Shown: positions 7,381 through 15,832, counted from the first letter of the stretch. The stretch: 64,000 bases of DNA from Actinacidiphila rubida (GCF_900110255.1 NZ_FODD01000015.1:1-64000); one strand, 5' to 3'. Translations and numbers: made by a program. Notes: a model not told the origin generated them from the letters alone.

Positions 7381-10300
7381 CTAGCGCTCCTGGTGGTTCG
7401 TGCCGAAGCCACGGCCGTCGGTGCCGCCGCCGGCCTGCCGGCCTTGCTGGATACCCCTGCGGAGGTTGGTCAGACGTCCGCGCACGTCGTCGGGGGAACG
7501 CGAGATCTGCGGTCCGTCCGTCGCCGTCTGCTGTTGCTGCGCCCCGCCGGCCACCAGGTTCGCCCTGGGGACGCGGCGCGGCAGTCCGGACGGCGTGACC
7601 CCGCCGGCCGAGGGTTCCCTGATCTGCTCCGCCCGCTGGCGCAGTGCGTCGTTGGGTGAGCTGCGCCAGTTCGGCGTCTCCCGCGGCAGCGGCTGTGCCA
7701 CCGGCGCGTTCGGCGCCTGCACGGACGGCTGCGGGCCCGTCGTACGGCCCGGGGTGCCGGGCGCGGGACGGTCGTTGTGCACCGGGCGCTGCGGAGGCGC
7801 GGTGCGGCCGACCGGGCGCGACGGCGGGGCCTGCTGGCCACGCGCGCCCGGAGCGCCCGGGGTTCCGGGCTCGACGTGGATCTGCTGCATCCGCTCGGCC
7901 TGGCCGGTGCGGAACCAGTCCGACTCGATCGAGGAGAAGATCGGCGTCGGCTCGTCCCCGCGGGTCGGGGCCGGCGGCAGCGCCATCGGCTCGGCGGCCG
8001 GCGGCAGTTGCTGCTCCTGGCGCGACGCGGGCGCGTGGCGCTGCGGCGCCGGCTGCTGCATCGGGGCCTGGGGCTGTACGGGGGCCTGCGGCTGGGGCGG
8101 CGCCGGGTACGCGCCGGTGCCCTGGCCGCCGAGGTCGGGCAGGCGGTGCGAGCCGGTGCCGTACTGGTCCTGGTTCCCGAGGTCGGGAAGCCGCTGGGTG
8201 CCGTTGGCGTACGGGTCCTGGGGGCTCTCCTGGCCGTTCGGGGTCCAGCCCGGGGTGCCCTGCGGGCCGCGGTGGCCGCGGTGCGGCAGACCACCGGGAC
8301 GGCCGCCCTGCTGCGCCGGGAACTGCCCGGTCTCCTCGGCCCTGATCGCCGGGATCTGCGCGGTGTCGCCGGGACCGCCCTGACCGTACGGGCCGGGCTG
8401 GCCGTTGTGGCCGCCCTGCCCCGGGCCCTGCTGTACCGGGAACTGCCCGGTGCCGTACGGGTCCTGGGGGCCGTTGCCGTGCATGCCCTGGCCGCCCTGC
8501 GCCCAGCCGCCGCCCTGCGGGCCCTGCGGGCCCTGCGGTCCACGCGGGCCGCCGCCCTGCGGCGGGTACTGGCCGTGCTGGCCGGTCGGCGCGAAGTCGT
8601 CGTCACGGACCGGCGGGAACTGCGCGGTGTCGCCGGGACCGCCCTGCGGGCCCTGCGGGACCGGGTACTGGCCGGTGTCGCCCGGGCCGCCCTGGCCCTG
8701 GCGCGGCGACGGGCCCGGCCGGCCGCCGAAGACGTCGGAGCGGAAGCCGCCGGGGCCGGTGCTCTGCGGCTGCGGGGGCGGGAAGCCGCCGCCCTGCGGG
8801 CCGCCGGGACGGCCGCCCATGCCGTTCGCCGCGGGCTGTCCGGGGTGGCCGGGCTGTCCGGGCTGTCCAGGGTGGTTCGGCTGCTGGTGGCCGCCCTGCG
8901 GGCCCTGCTGGGCGCCGAACAGGTCGCCGGGGCCGCCGGGACGGCCGTGGGCCGGGAAGTCGGTGCGCTGGCCGTGGCCGGTCTCGTCGAAGGCGTCGAA
9001 CGCCCCCGCGTCGACCTCCTCGTGGCCGCGCGGGGTGTCCTGGCCGCGGTCGTCGGGGAAGCCGCCCTGCGCGTTGTCCTGCGCCGCCCAGCGCGGTCCG
9101 CCGCCCTGCTGTCCGTTGCCGGGACCGGCCGGGGCACCGGGACCGCCGGCGCCCGCGCCGATGGCCGGACGCTGCGCGCCGCGGCCCACCTGCTCGCGCT
9201 GCGGAGCCTGGCCCACCCGCGGGGTGTTGCCGAAGGCACCGGCGAGGCCGGTGGCGGCCTGGCCCGCCGGAGCGGCGGCCGGACGGGCGCCCGGGGCGCC
9301 CTTCTGGTTGGCGCCGCCCTGCGTGACGTCGACCGGGAGCATGACCAGCGCGGTGGTGCCGCCGGAGTCCGACGGGCGGAGCTGGATGCGGATGCCGTGT
9401 CGCAGGGACAGGCGGCCGACCACGAACAGGCCCATGCGGCGGGAGACGGAGACGTCCACCGTCGGCGGGGCCGCCAGGCGCTCGTTGATGTCGGCCAGGT
9501 CCTCGGGGGACAGGCCGATGCCGGTGTCGTGGATCTCGATCAGCACGCGGCCGTCGGGCAGCGAGTGACCGGTGACCCGCACCTTCGTCTGCGGCGAGGA
9601 GAACGAGGTGGCGTTCTCCAGCAGCTCGGCGAGGAGGTGGACGAGGTCGTTGACGATGCGGCCGGTGACCTCGGCCGTGGGCACGGAGGTCAGCTCGATC
9701 CGCTCGTACTGCTCCACCTCGGACGCGGCGGCGCGGAGCACGTCGACCAGCGGGACCGGGCGGGTCCACCGGCGGCCCGGCTCCTCACCGGCGAGGACCA
9801 GCAGGTTCTCGCCGTTGCGGCGCATGCGGGTCGCGAGGTGGTCGAGCTTGAACAGCGAGGACAGCTGGTCCGGGTCGGCCTCGCGGGACTCCAGTTCGGA
9901 GATCAGCGACAGCTGGCGCTGGATGAGGCCCTGGCTGCGGCGCGAGAGGTTGGTGAACATCGCGTTGACGTTGCCTCGCAGCAGCGCCTGCTCGGAGGCC
10001 AGCCGGACCGCCTCGCTGTGGACCTCGTCGAACGCGCGGGCCACCTGGCCGATCTCGTCGCGGCTGTTGATGCCGATCGACTCGACCGAGGTGTCGACGT
10101 CCTGCGGGTCGGACTCGGACAGCTGCTTGACCAGCTCGGGCAGCCGCTTCTGGGCGACGTCCTGGGCGGTCTGCTGCAGCCGGCGCAGCGAGCGCACCAT
10201 CGAGCGGGCGACGACGAAGGCGCCGACGACGGCCACGCCGAGGACGAGCAGGATGATCGCGCCGGAGATCAGCGCGGACTGCTTGGCCTCGTTCTGCAGC

Positions 10301-11421
10301 TGGAGCGCCTTCTGCTGCATCTCGTTCAGCAGCGAGCGCTCGATCTGGTTCATGGCCTGGATCTTGGTCTTGGCCGCGTCGTCCCAGTCCGGGTACGACA
10401 TCCGGACCTTCTCGATACCGGCCTGCGAGCGGAAGATCCGGTCCAGCACCGCGTTGTGCTCGGTGATGGTGTCGTTGCCGCCGTAGATCGGGGCGAGCAG
10501 CTCCTGGCTCTGCTGGTCGCCGTAGATCCCCTGGAAGCGGTCGAGCTCGGTGTTCTCGTCCGAGTGCGACCAGTAGACGGTCTGGTAGTCGTTCGAGCTG
10601 AGCGTGCCGCCCGTGGCGAACGCGGCGCTGATGACCGCGCGCTGGATCGACTCGTACTCCTTGGCCGACGAGAACGCGGCCAGGGCGCGGGTCGCCTGGA
10701 TCATCTCGTGGTTGTTGGTCGCCTGCGCCATGTCCTGCGACAGCGACAGCAGCGAGGTGATCAGGCCGTCGTACTGGGAGACGGTCTGGGCGATGCCCGA
10801 CTTCTCGGTGTACGCCTGGGTGCGGATCTGCTTGAGGTCGCTGAGCTGCGTGCCGATCGACACCAGGTTGGCCCGGACACCGCGGTAGACGGAGTCGGTG
10901 GCCTGGACGTCGTCGGTCGCGTTCTTGTAGAGCGACAGCTCCCGGTCGGTCGTCTCACGGGAGGCGGCGATCGCGTCGTTGTTGGTCTGGCCCGACGCCA
11001 GCGGGCCGGCCGAGCTGTCCCGCTCCTCCTGGAGCGCGGCGGCCAGGTCGGTCGCGTGCTCGGTGATGTCGGTCAGCGTCTTCATGCGCTCGAGCTGGTT
11101 GATGTTGTCCAGCGAGCTCTTGATGCTCAGACCGCCGAGCGCGCCGGCGGTGACCACCGGCAGGGCGAGCAGGGAGACGAGTCTGGTGCTGATGCGCCAG
11201 TTGCGCATGGCTATTCGGGGGCCGGGCTTCCCGTCCAGGCCGGTGATCCGGCCCGCCGCCTCCATGCCGCTGGGCGTGCTCGTACGTCCGGGGGCCGCAG
11301 CGGTCCCCGGCGTGGCGGTTCCGGAGTCGGCCGCAGCTTGCGTGGAACCGCTCGCGGTCCCACCGGGCTGCTGCTCCGGGTCACCCGCAGCGCCGCTGTC
11401 CCTCTTGAAACGTCCCTGCAC
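7381..11421 (-). CDS. cvnA: Conservon sensor histidine-kinase-like protein CvnA (second conservon)
   Basis: A 1346-residue sensor from GTG 11421 (GAGG about 11 nt upstream). Order: disordered N-terminus of ~70 residues; MRNWRISTRLVSLLALPVV leading into the first membrane segment; an extracytoplasmic nitrate-sensor-like helical domain; a second membrane segment (LISGAIILLVLGVAVVGAFV); HAMP; DHLATRMRRNGENLLVLAG; N-box HLLAELLENATSFSSP; and G-boxes HDTGIGL and RMGLFVVGRLSLRHG. A linker of roughly 500 residues, extremely rich in G, P and Q, leads to a conserved tail (GVTPSGLPRRVPRANLV, DVRGRLTNLRRGIQQGR). The kinase core resembles the first CvnA, but sensor domain and linker are clearly different, so a different signal is likely. 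Any ligand is unknown. Confidence 0.9.
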   Translation of the reverse strand: MQGRFKRDSGAAGDPEQQPGGTASGSTQAAADSGTATPGTAAAPGRTSTPSGMEAAGRITGLDGKPGPRIAMRNWRISTRLVSLLALPVVTAGALGGLSIKSSLDNINQLERMKTLTDITEHATDLAAALQEERDSSAGPLASGQTNNDAIAASRETTDRELSLYKNATDDVQATDSVYRGVRANLVSIGTQLSDLKQIRTQAYTEKSGIAQTVSQYDGLITSLLSLSQDMAQATNNHEMIQATRALAAFSSAKEYESIQRAVISAAFATGGTLSSNDYQTVYWSHSDENTELDRFQGIYGDQQSQELLAPIYGGNDTITEHNAVLDRIFRSQAGIEKVRMSYPDWDDAAKTKIQAMNQIERSLLNEMQQKALQLQNEAKQSALISGAIILLVLGVAVVGAFVVARSMVRSLRRLQQTAQDVAQKRLPELVKQLSESDPQDVDTSVESIGINSRDEIGQVARAFDEVHSEAVRLASEQALLRGNVNAMFTNLSRRSQGLIQRQLSLISELESREADPDQLSSLFKLDHLATRMRRNGENLLVLAGEEPGRRWTRPVPLVDVLRAAASEVEQYERIELTSVPTAEVTGRIVNDLVHLLAELLENATSFSSPQTKVRVTGHSLPDGRVLIEIHDTGIGLSPEDLADINERLAAPPTVDVSVSRRMGLFVVGRLSLRHGIRIQLRPSDSGGTTALVMLPVDVTQGGANQKGAPGARPAAAPAGQAATGLAGAFGNTPRVGQAPQREQVGRGAQRPAIGAGAGGPGAPAGPGNGQQGGGPRWAAQDNAQGGFPDDRGQDTPRGHEEVDAGAFDAFDETGHGQRTDFPAHGRPGGPGDLFGAQQGPQGGHQQPNHPGQPGQPGHPGQPAANGMGGRPGGPQGGGFPPPQPQSTGPGGFRSDVFGGRPGPSPRQGQGGPGDTGQYPVPQGPQGGPGDTAQFPPVRDDDFAPTGQHGQYPPQGGGPRGPQGPQGPQGGGWAQGGQGMHGNGPQDPYGTGQFPVQQGPGQGGHNGQPGPYGQGGPGDTAQIPAIRAEETGQFPAQQGGRPGGLPHRGHRGPQGTPGWTPNGQESPQDPYANGTQRLPDLGNQDQYGTGSHRLPDLGGQGTGAYPAPPQPQAPVQPQAPMQQPAPQRHAPASRQEQQLPPAAEPMALPPAPTRGDEPTPIFSSIESDWFRTGQAERMQQIHVEPGTPGAPGARGQQAPPSRPVGRTAPPQRPVHNDRPAPGTPGRTTGPQPSVQAPNAPVAQPLPRETPNWRSSPNDALRQRAEQIREPSAGGVTPSGLPRRVPRANLVAGGAQQQQTATDGPQISRSPDDVRGRLTNLRRGIQQGRQAGGGTDGRGFGTNHQER

Positions 11422-11596
11422 TAGCGTCGCAACCTCTGGACCAGGCGTCCCCCGCAGTCACGCGGAAGGGACGGTGTCGAGTCATGGGGGCCGTCAGGCC
11501 GCCCCGGGTCACGAGATGGCCTGCTCGCCCTTCACCGCCGCTCGTTACCCCTACGCGCCCCCTGCGCGCCGGCTCGTCGTGATGCGGCGGTCCGGG

Positions 11597-11617
11597 GAAT
11601 TCCAGCACAGTGCTGGA
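11597..11617 (-). promoter_or_regulatory. Palindromic operator-like site upstream of the second cvnA
   Basis: TCCAGCAC-A-GTGCTGGA is a perfect inverted repeat with a one-base centre, joined to the shared GAATTCCAGCAC motif. It lies about 180-195 nt upstream of the cvnA start. It could be a regulator binding site; no candidate regulator is evident nearby. Confidence 0.4.
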
Positions 11618-11897
11618 TCTCCCAACAAGGCCCGTAGCCGACCTGTTGGAATGCGTCACTCGACGCATCGGGCCATGCACGCTGTGTCGATCATCGATTC
11701 GGTGATACCGGCTGATTCCGGACACCGCCCCTGGTGCTGGGCTGGGCCTTCCCGGTGCGCGGCTCCTGCCGGACGTGGGGGCAACCTCCCGTGGTGCCCG
11801 GAATCCCCGGTTTGCCCCTGGCGGGAATTTGCCGGAAATGGCCGATCCGTGACTCACTTCGTGAGCAAAATCACAACCCGTCAGGCGACTGGCCCCG

Positions 11898-11926
11898 TTC
11901 GCGCGGGGGAATGCGCGGCCTAGCCT
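11898..11926 (+). promoter_or_regulatory. Promoter-like hexamers for the small peptide gene
   Basis: TTCGCG and TAGCCT are separated by 17 bp. The start site would be near 11933, giving a leader of about 150 nt before the ATG at 12084. The -10 fits TANNNT; the -35 is weak. Confidence 0.4.
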
Positions 11927-12083
11927 GGTGCTTTACAGAAACGGCGGTCTGTCAACCGGTCCGCCGCCCGGTCCGCCCGGTCCTTCCGGTCCGGCGGACC
12001 TGCCGCACCCAGTCTGCCCACCCGCAGCCTGTCCACCGCACGCGCCGCGCACGGCGCCCGACACCCGAGGTCCCGACGGCCAG

Positions 12084-12293
12084 ATGAAGACCACGATGAT
12101 GTTCCGCCAGATCGCCAACCCCCGGCGCACCACCCTCGCGCACCTCAAGGACGTGAGCGAGCTGGGCACGGTCACGGAGCGGGCGGAGATCACGGCCGGC
12201 CTCGGTGACGTTGCGGGCGAGCTGCCGGCCAGCACCGCCAACCCCCGCCGTACCGTACTCACCGAGCTGCCCAAGGCTCCTGTGGCCCCCTGA
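12084..12293 (+). CDS. Small protein with duplicated ANPRRT motif, function unknown
   Basis: A 69-residue open frame with actinobacterial codon bias, starting MKTTMMFRQIANPRRTTL. The motif ANPRRT-x-L-x-x-L occurs twice, near residues 11-21 (ANPRRTTLAHL) and 52-62 (ANPRRTVLTEL), with an acidic stretch between. No signal peptide, membrane segment or cysteine is present. A promoter-like pair lies at 11898-11926, and the fumarylacetoacetase-family gene follows 65 bp later with its own -10. I do not recognise the family. The internal duplication argues for a real gene; possible roles (binding peptide, RiPP-like precursor, nucleic-acid-binding peptide) are speculation. The open frame extends upstream to 11928, but that part is low-complexity P/G and has no start signal. 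Confidence 0.55.
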   Translation: MKTTMMFRQIANPRRTTLAHLKDVSELGTVTERAEITAGLGDVAGELPASTANPRRTVLTELPKAPVAP

Positions 12294-12358
12294 ACCCACC
12301 TGTGACCTGCGGCGATGCGCGGGTCGGCGGTGCTGCGGCAGCCAGCTAGGCTGAACCC

Positions 12359-13159
12359 ATGCGCATCGCCAGGTTCTCCATCGACGGCAACGTCGCCTTC
12401 GGGGCGGTGGAGGGCGAGCCCTCCACGCCCGGCAGTACCGAGGGGCTCGTCGTCGACGTCATCAAGGGCGTGCCCTTCGCGGACTTCGAACTGTCCGGTA
12501 CGAAGGTGCCGCTGGACAAGGTGCGGCTGCTGCCGCCGGTCCTGCCCAGCAAGGTCGTCGCCATCGGCCGCAACTACGCGGCCCACGCGGCGGAACTCGG
12601 CCACGAGGTGCCGACCGCGCCCTGGGCCTTCTTCAAGCCCTCGACCTCGGTGATCGGCCCGGGCGACCCGATCGTCTACCCGCCGTTCTCCCAGGAGGTC
12701 CACCACGAGGCCGAACTGGCCGTGGTCATCGGCCGGTTGTGCCGCGAGGTGCCGCGCGAGCGGGTCAAGGACGTGATCCTGGGCTTCACCTGCGCCAACG
12801 ACGTCACCGCGCGCGACACCCAGCAGACCGAGAAGCAGTGGGCCAGGGCCAAGGGCTTCGACTCCTCCTGCCCGCTGGGCCCCTGGATCGAGACCGGTCT
12901 GGACCTGGCCGCCGCGTCCGACCTCGCCGTCACCGCGACCGTCAACGGCGAGCTGCGGCAGGCCGGCCGCACCAACCAGATGATCAACTCCATCGAGGAC
13001 CTGATCGTCAACATCACCGAGGCCATGACGCTGCTGCCCGGTGACGTGCTGCTCACCGGCACCCCGGCCGGCGTCGGCCCGCTCCACCCCGGTGACGAGG
13101 TCGCCGTCACCATCGAAGGCATCGGCACTCTCACCAACAAGGTGATCTCGCGTGGCTAG
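12359..13159 (+). CDS. Fumarylacetoacetate hydrolase family protein
   Basis: A 266-residue FAH-superfamily enzyme. The family signature is clear: [32 protein letters not shown], the metal-ligand segment [24 protein letters not shown] and [12 protein letters not shown]. Members hydrolyse or decarboxylate beta-diketo acids or isomerise catechol-cleavage products; the substrate is unknown. The DNA just before the ATG reads TAGGCT then 6 nt, which places the probable transcription start on the ATG, so the mRNA is likely leaderless. The end overlaps the GTG of gltX by 8 bp, so both genes are probably co-transcribed. Confidence 0.9.
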   Translation: MRIARFSIDGNVAFGAVEGEPSTPGSTEGLVVDVIKGVPFADFELSGTKVPLDKVRLLPPVLPSKVVAIGRNYAAHAAELGHEVPTAPWAFFKPSTSVIGPGDPIVYPPFSQEVHHEAELAVVIGRLCREVPRERVKDVILGFTCANDVTARDTQQTEKQWARAKGFDSSCPLGPWIETGLDLAAASDLAVTATVNGELRQAGRTNQMINSIEDLIVNITEAMTLLPGDVLLTGTPAGVGPLHPGDEVAVTIEGIGTLTNKVISRG

Positions 13160-14648
13160 CGCTCCCCTGAACCCCGGCACCTCCGGCGTCCGCGTCCGGT
13201 TCTGCCCCTCGCCGACCGGCAACCCCCACGTGGGCCTGGTCCGCACCGCCCTCTTCAACTGGGCCTTCGCCCGGCACCACCAGGGCACCCTGGTGTTCCG
13301 CATCGAGGACACCGACGCGGCCCGCGACTCCGAGGAGTCCTACCTCCAGCTGCTGGACTCGCTGCGCTGGCTCGGCCTGGACTGGGACGAGGGCCCCGAG
13401 GTCGGCGGCCCGCACGCGCCCTACCGCCAGTCCGAGCGGATGGACATCTACGCCGACGTGGCCCGCCGCCTGAAGGAGGCCGGCCACGCCTACGACTGCT
13501 ACTGCACCAACGAGGAGCTGGAGGAGCGCCGGGCCGAGGCCCGCGCGGCCGGCCGCCCCTCGGGCTACGACGGCCGGTGCCGCGCGCTGACCGCCGAGCA
13601 GGTGGCCGCCTACCAGGCCGAGGGCCGCCCCTCGATCGTGCGCTTCCGGATGCCCGACCGGACCATCACCTTCACCGACCTGGTCCGCGGCGAGCTGACC
13701 TTCACCCCGGAGAACGTGCCGGACTTCGGCATCGTCCGGGCCAGCGGCGCGCCGCTGTACACGCTCGTCAACCCGGTCGACGACGCGCTGATGGGCATCA
13801 CCCACGTGCTGCGCGGCGAGGACCTGCTGTCCTCCACCCCGCGGCAGATCGCCCTCTACGAGGCGCTGACGGAACTCGGTGTGGCCCAGGCCGTCCCGGA
13901 GTTCGGGCACCTGCCGTACGTGATGGGCGAGGGCAACAAGAAGCTGTCCAAGCGCGACCCGGAGTCCTCGCTCAACCTGTACCGCGAGCGCGGCTTCCTG
14001 CCCGAGGGCCTGCTCAACTACCTCTCGCTGCTGGGCTGGTCGTACTCGGCCGACCAGGACGTGTTCACCGTCGCGGAGATGGTCGAGCGGTTCGACATCG
14101 ACGGCGTCAACGCCAACCCGGCCCGCTTCGACCTGAAGAAGGCCGAGGCGATCAACGCCGACCACATCCGGCGGCTGGACCCCAAGGCGTTCGCCGACGC
14201 CTGCGAGCCGTGGCTGCGCGCGCCCTACGCGCCGTGGGCGCCCGAGGCGTTCGACGAGGCCGCCTGGCAGGCCATCGCCCCGTACGCGCAGACCCGGCTC
14301 ACCGTCCTCTCCGACATCACCGACAACGTCGACTTCCTGTTCCTGGCCGAGCCGGTGCACGACGAGGCCTCGTGGGCCAAGGCGATGAAGGAGGGCTCCG
14401 CGGACCTGCTGCGCACCGCGCGCGCCCGCCTGGAGGCGGCCGACTGGACGGCGCCCGAGGCGCTCAAGGACGCGGTGCTGGCCGCCGGCGAGGCCCACGG
14501 CCTCAAGCTCGGCAAGGCGCAGGCGCCGGTCCGCGTCGCCGTCACCGGACGCACCGTCGGCCTGCCGCTGTTCGAGTCCCTCCAGGTCCTCGGCCGCGAC
14601 CGCGTCCTGGCCCGGATCGACGCGGCCCTGGCCCGCCTGGCGGATTAG
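13152..14648 (+). CDS. gltX: Glutamyl-tRNA synthetase
   Basis: A 498-residue class I synthetase. It has the HIGH-type motif in [21 protein letters not shown] (split around residues 17-37), [15 protein letters not shown], and the KMSKS-type [12 protein letters not shown]. It starts at GTG 13152 inside the end of the upstream gene. It charges tRNA-Glu with glutamate. In bacteria without GlnRS, including actinobacteria, the enzyme is normally non-discriminating and also loads Glu on tRNA-Gln for later transamidation. A tRNA-Gln and two tRNA-Glu genes follow less than 1.2 kb downstream, so enzyme and substrates are grouped. Non-discrimination is inferred from the lineage. Confidence 0.97.
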   Translation: MASAPLNPGTSGVRVRFCPSPTGNPHVGLVRTALFNWAFARHHQGTLVFRIEDTDAARDSEESYLQLLDSLRWLGLDWDEGPEVGGPHAPYRQSERMDIYADVARRLKEAGHAYDCYCTNEELEERRAEARAAGRPSGYDGRCRALTAEQVAAYQAEGRPSIVRFRMPDRTITFTDLVRGELTFTPENVPDFGIVRASGAPLYTLVNPVDDALMGITHVLRGEDLLSSTPRQIALYEALTELGVAQAVPEFGHLPYVMGEGNKKLSKRDPESSLNLYRERGFLPEGLLNYLSLLGWSYSADQDVFTVAEMVERFDIDGVNANPARFDLKKAEAINADHIRRLDPKAFADACEPWLRAPYAPWAPEAFDEAAWQAIAPYAQTRLTVLSDITDNVDFLFLAEPVHDEASWAKAMKEGSADLLRTARARLEAADWTAPEALKDAVLAAGEAHGLKLGKAQAPVRVAVTGRTVGLPLFESLQVLGRDRVLARIDAALARLAD

Positions 14649-14689
14649 AGCCTGCCCGAACGTGTCCCGCAGGGCCTAGCCTGGGCCGC

Positions 14690-15409
14690 ATGGCGATCCG
14701 GGCGGTGCTCTGGGACATCGACGACACGCTGTTCGACTACGGAACTGCCGACCGCATCGGCATGCGGAACCATCTGGACCACGAGGGCCTGCCCGACGGC
14801 TGCACCAGCGTCGAGCAGGCTCTCGGGCTGTGGGAGGAGCTGACCGAGCGGCACTGGGCCCGCTTCGCGGCGGGCGCGTGCGACTTCCAGGGCCAGCGCA
14901 GGGACCGCGTCAGGGACTTCCTGCGCGCCGCGCTGAGCGACGAGGAGGCCGACGCCTGGTTCGGGCGCCACGTGGTCCACTACGAGGCCGCCTGGTCCCT
15001 GTTCCCGGACGCCGTGCCGGCGCTGGACGCGCTGGCGGGGGAGTACCGGCACGCGGTGCTCTCCAACTCCGCGTTCGTCCACCAGGACCGCAAGCTGCGG
15101 ACGCTGGGCGTGCGCGACCGGTTCGAGGTGCTGCTGTGCGCGGCGGAACTCGGTGTCTCCAAGCCCGAGGCGGCCGCCTTCCACGCCGCCTGCGCGTCCC
15201 TGGGACTGCCGCCGGAGGAGGTCGCCTACGTCGGCAACGAGCCGGACATCGACGCCCGCGGGGCCGCGGACGCGGGGCTGTTCGGCATCTGGCTGGACCG
15301 CCGCGGCAGCGGCGGGCGGCCCGACCTGACGCGCATCGCGGAGCTGTCGGAACTGCCCGCGGTCCTGCGTGGGGATACTCGTTTTGGAGCGGTGCCCCGC
15401 GTCGGGTAA
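14690..15409 (+). CDS. HAD-superfamily hydrolase
   Basis: A 239-residue HAD protein. Motif I is VLWDIDDTLFDYG near the N-terminus (nucleophile Asp in DIDDT), motif II is in AVLSNSAF, motif III is the Lys in GVSKPEAAAFHAA and motif IV is VGNEPDIDARGAADAG. The cap is a helical C1 type. Relatives dephosphorylate small phosphometabolites or dehalogenate; the substrate is unknown. ATG 14690 follows a TAGCCT hexamer by 7 nt and has no ribosome-binding site, so a leaderless transcript is likely. Its last bases overlap the -10 of the tRNA promoter at 15384-15412. Confidence 0.85.
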   Translation: MAIRAVLWDIDDTLFDYGTADRIGMRNHLDHEGLPDGCTSVEQALGLWEELTERHWARFAAGACDFQGQRRDRVRDFLRAALSDEEADAWFGRHVVHYEAAWSLFPDAVPALDALAGEYRHAVLSNSAFVHQDRKLRTLGVRDRFEVLLCAAELGVSKPEAAAFHAACASLGLPPEEVAYVGNEPDIDARGAADAGLFGIWLDRRGSGGRPDLTRIAELSELPAVLRGDTRFGAVPRVG

Positions 15410-15412
15410 TGT
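15384..15412 (+). promoter_or_regulatory. Promoter of the tRNA-Gln/tRNA-Glu cluster
   Basis: TTGGAG - 17 bp - TAATGT, a good match to the vegetative sigma consensus. It overlaps the last codons of the HAD gene and would start transcription near 15419, about 75 nt before tRNA-Gln. Confidence 0.6.
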
Positions 15413-15465
15413 TCTTCCTGCGCCGCCGGAGAGGGCAAAGCCCGGGCCGGAGCGCACACCGAACA

Positions 15466-15484
15466 AAGCCCCCCACGGGGGGTT
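15466..15484 (+). terminator. Short G/C hairpin just before tRNA-Gln
   Basis: CCCCCC-AC-GGGGGG flanked by AAG and TTGAGTTTT ends about 10 nt before tRNA-Gln. It may be a weak terminator of the upstream genes or a leader/processing element of the tRNA precursor; the sequence does not decide between these. Confidence 0.35.
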
Positions 15485-15493
15485 GAGTTTTGG

Positions 15494-15565
15494 TGGGGTA
15501 TGGTGTAATTGGCAGCACGACTGATTCTGGTTCAGTTAGTCTAGGTTCGAGTCCTGGTACCCCAG
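15494..15565 (+). tRNA. tRNA-Gln (anticodon CTG)
   Basis: A 72-nt cloverleaf. The acceptor TGGGGTA pairs with TACCCCA, with discriminator G. The anticodon stem ACTGA/TCAGT closes a TTCTGGT loop with anticodon CTG, and the T-arm is AGGTTCGAGTCCT. No CCA is encoded. It decodes CAG. Confidence 0.95.
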
Positions 15566-15583
15566 CAGCACTTCTCAGTGCAC

Positions 15584-15656
15584 GCCCCCGTTGTGTAGCG
15601 GCCTAGCACGCTGCCCTCTCAAGGCAGTAGCGCCGGTTCGAATCCGGTCGGGGGTA
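15584..15656 (+). tRNA. tRNA-Glu (anticodon CTC), copy 1
   Basis: A 73-nt cloverleaf. The acceptor GCCCCCG faces CGGGGGT, with discriminator A. The anticodon stem CTGCC/GGCAG has loop CTCTCAA (anticodon CTC), and the T-arm is CCGGTTCGAATCCGG. No CCA is encoded. It decodes GAG. Confidence 0.95.
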
Positions 15657-15720
15657 CTGATCCTTTCATTCCGTCCCCGTCGGGTCGCACCCGGCCTGGA
15701 CGACGCGAGGATCGCCAAGG

Positions 15721-15793
15721 GCCCCCGTTGTGTAGCGGCCTAGCACGCCGCCCTCTCAAGGCGGTAGCGCCGGTTCGAATCCGGTCGGGGGTA
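15721..15793 (+). tRNA. tRNA-Glu (anticodon CTC), copy 2
   Basis: Identical to copy 1 except for a compensatory change in the anticodon stem (CCGCC/GGCGG instead of CTGCC/GGCAG). A terminator hairpin follows 10 nt after its 3' end. Confidence 0.95.
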
Positions 15794-15802
15794 CAGAAGC
15801 CG

Positions 15803-15832
15803 AAGCCCGTCGCTCATCGAGCGGCGGGCTTT
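15803..15832. terminator. Bidirectional terminator, tRNA cluster / MerR gene
   Basis: AAGCCCGTCGCTC - ATC - GAGCGGCGGGCTT: a 13-bp stem with one wobble pair and a 3-nt loop. It lies between the tRNA cluster and the convergent MerR gene, 8 bp after the latter's stop. Confidence 0.8.

Larger units (their letters stand above)
11422..12083. other. Long intergenic region upstream of the second conservon
   Basis: About 660 bp with no gene I can support. It separates divergent units: cvnA on the minus strand and a small peptide gene on the plus strand. It holds a perfect palindrome at 11601-11617, the conservon-shared motif at 11597-11608 and a plus-strand promoter-like pair at 11898-11926. After the promoter comes a leader with repeated GGTCCG blocks. 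Open frames here are compositional shadows. Confidence 0.55.

Noticed and set aside
7777-11424. Plus-strand 1215-codon frame opposite cvnA of the second conservon
   Set aside because: Low-complexity shadow of the kinase and its G/P/Q-rich linker; no domain and no start signal.
11928-12083. N-terminal extension of the 69-aa peptide gene
   Set aside because: The extension is Pro/Gly low complexity from repeated GGTCCG leader DNA; the putative TSS lies at about 11933, downstream of this ATG.
13577-15409. A 610-codon frame joining gltX shadow with the HAD gene
   Set aside because: Only the part from 14690 has HAD motifs and a leaderless start; the upstream part is an alternative frame of gltX, not a fusion.
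15569-15800. tRNA cluster considered as an integration (att) site with a duplicated tRNA end
   Set aside because: Both tRNA-Glu copies are full length, and no integrase or phage gene lies nearby.
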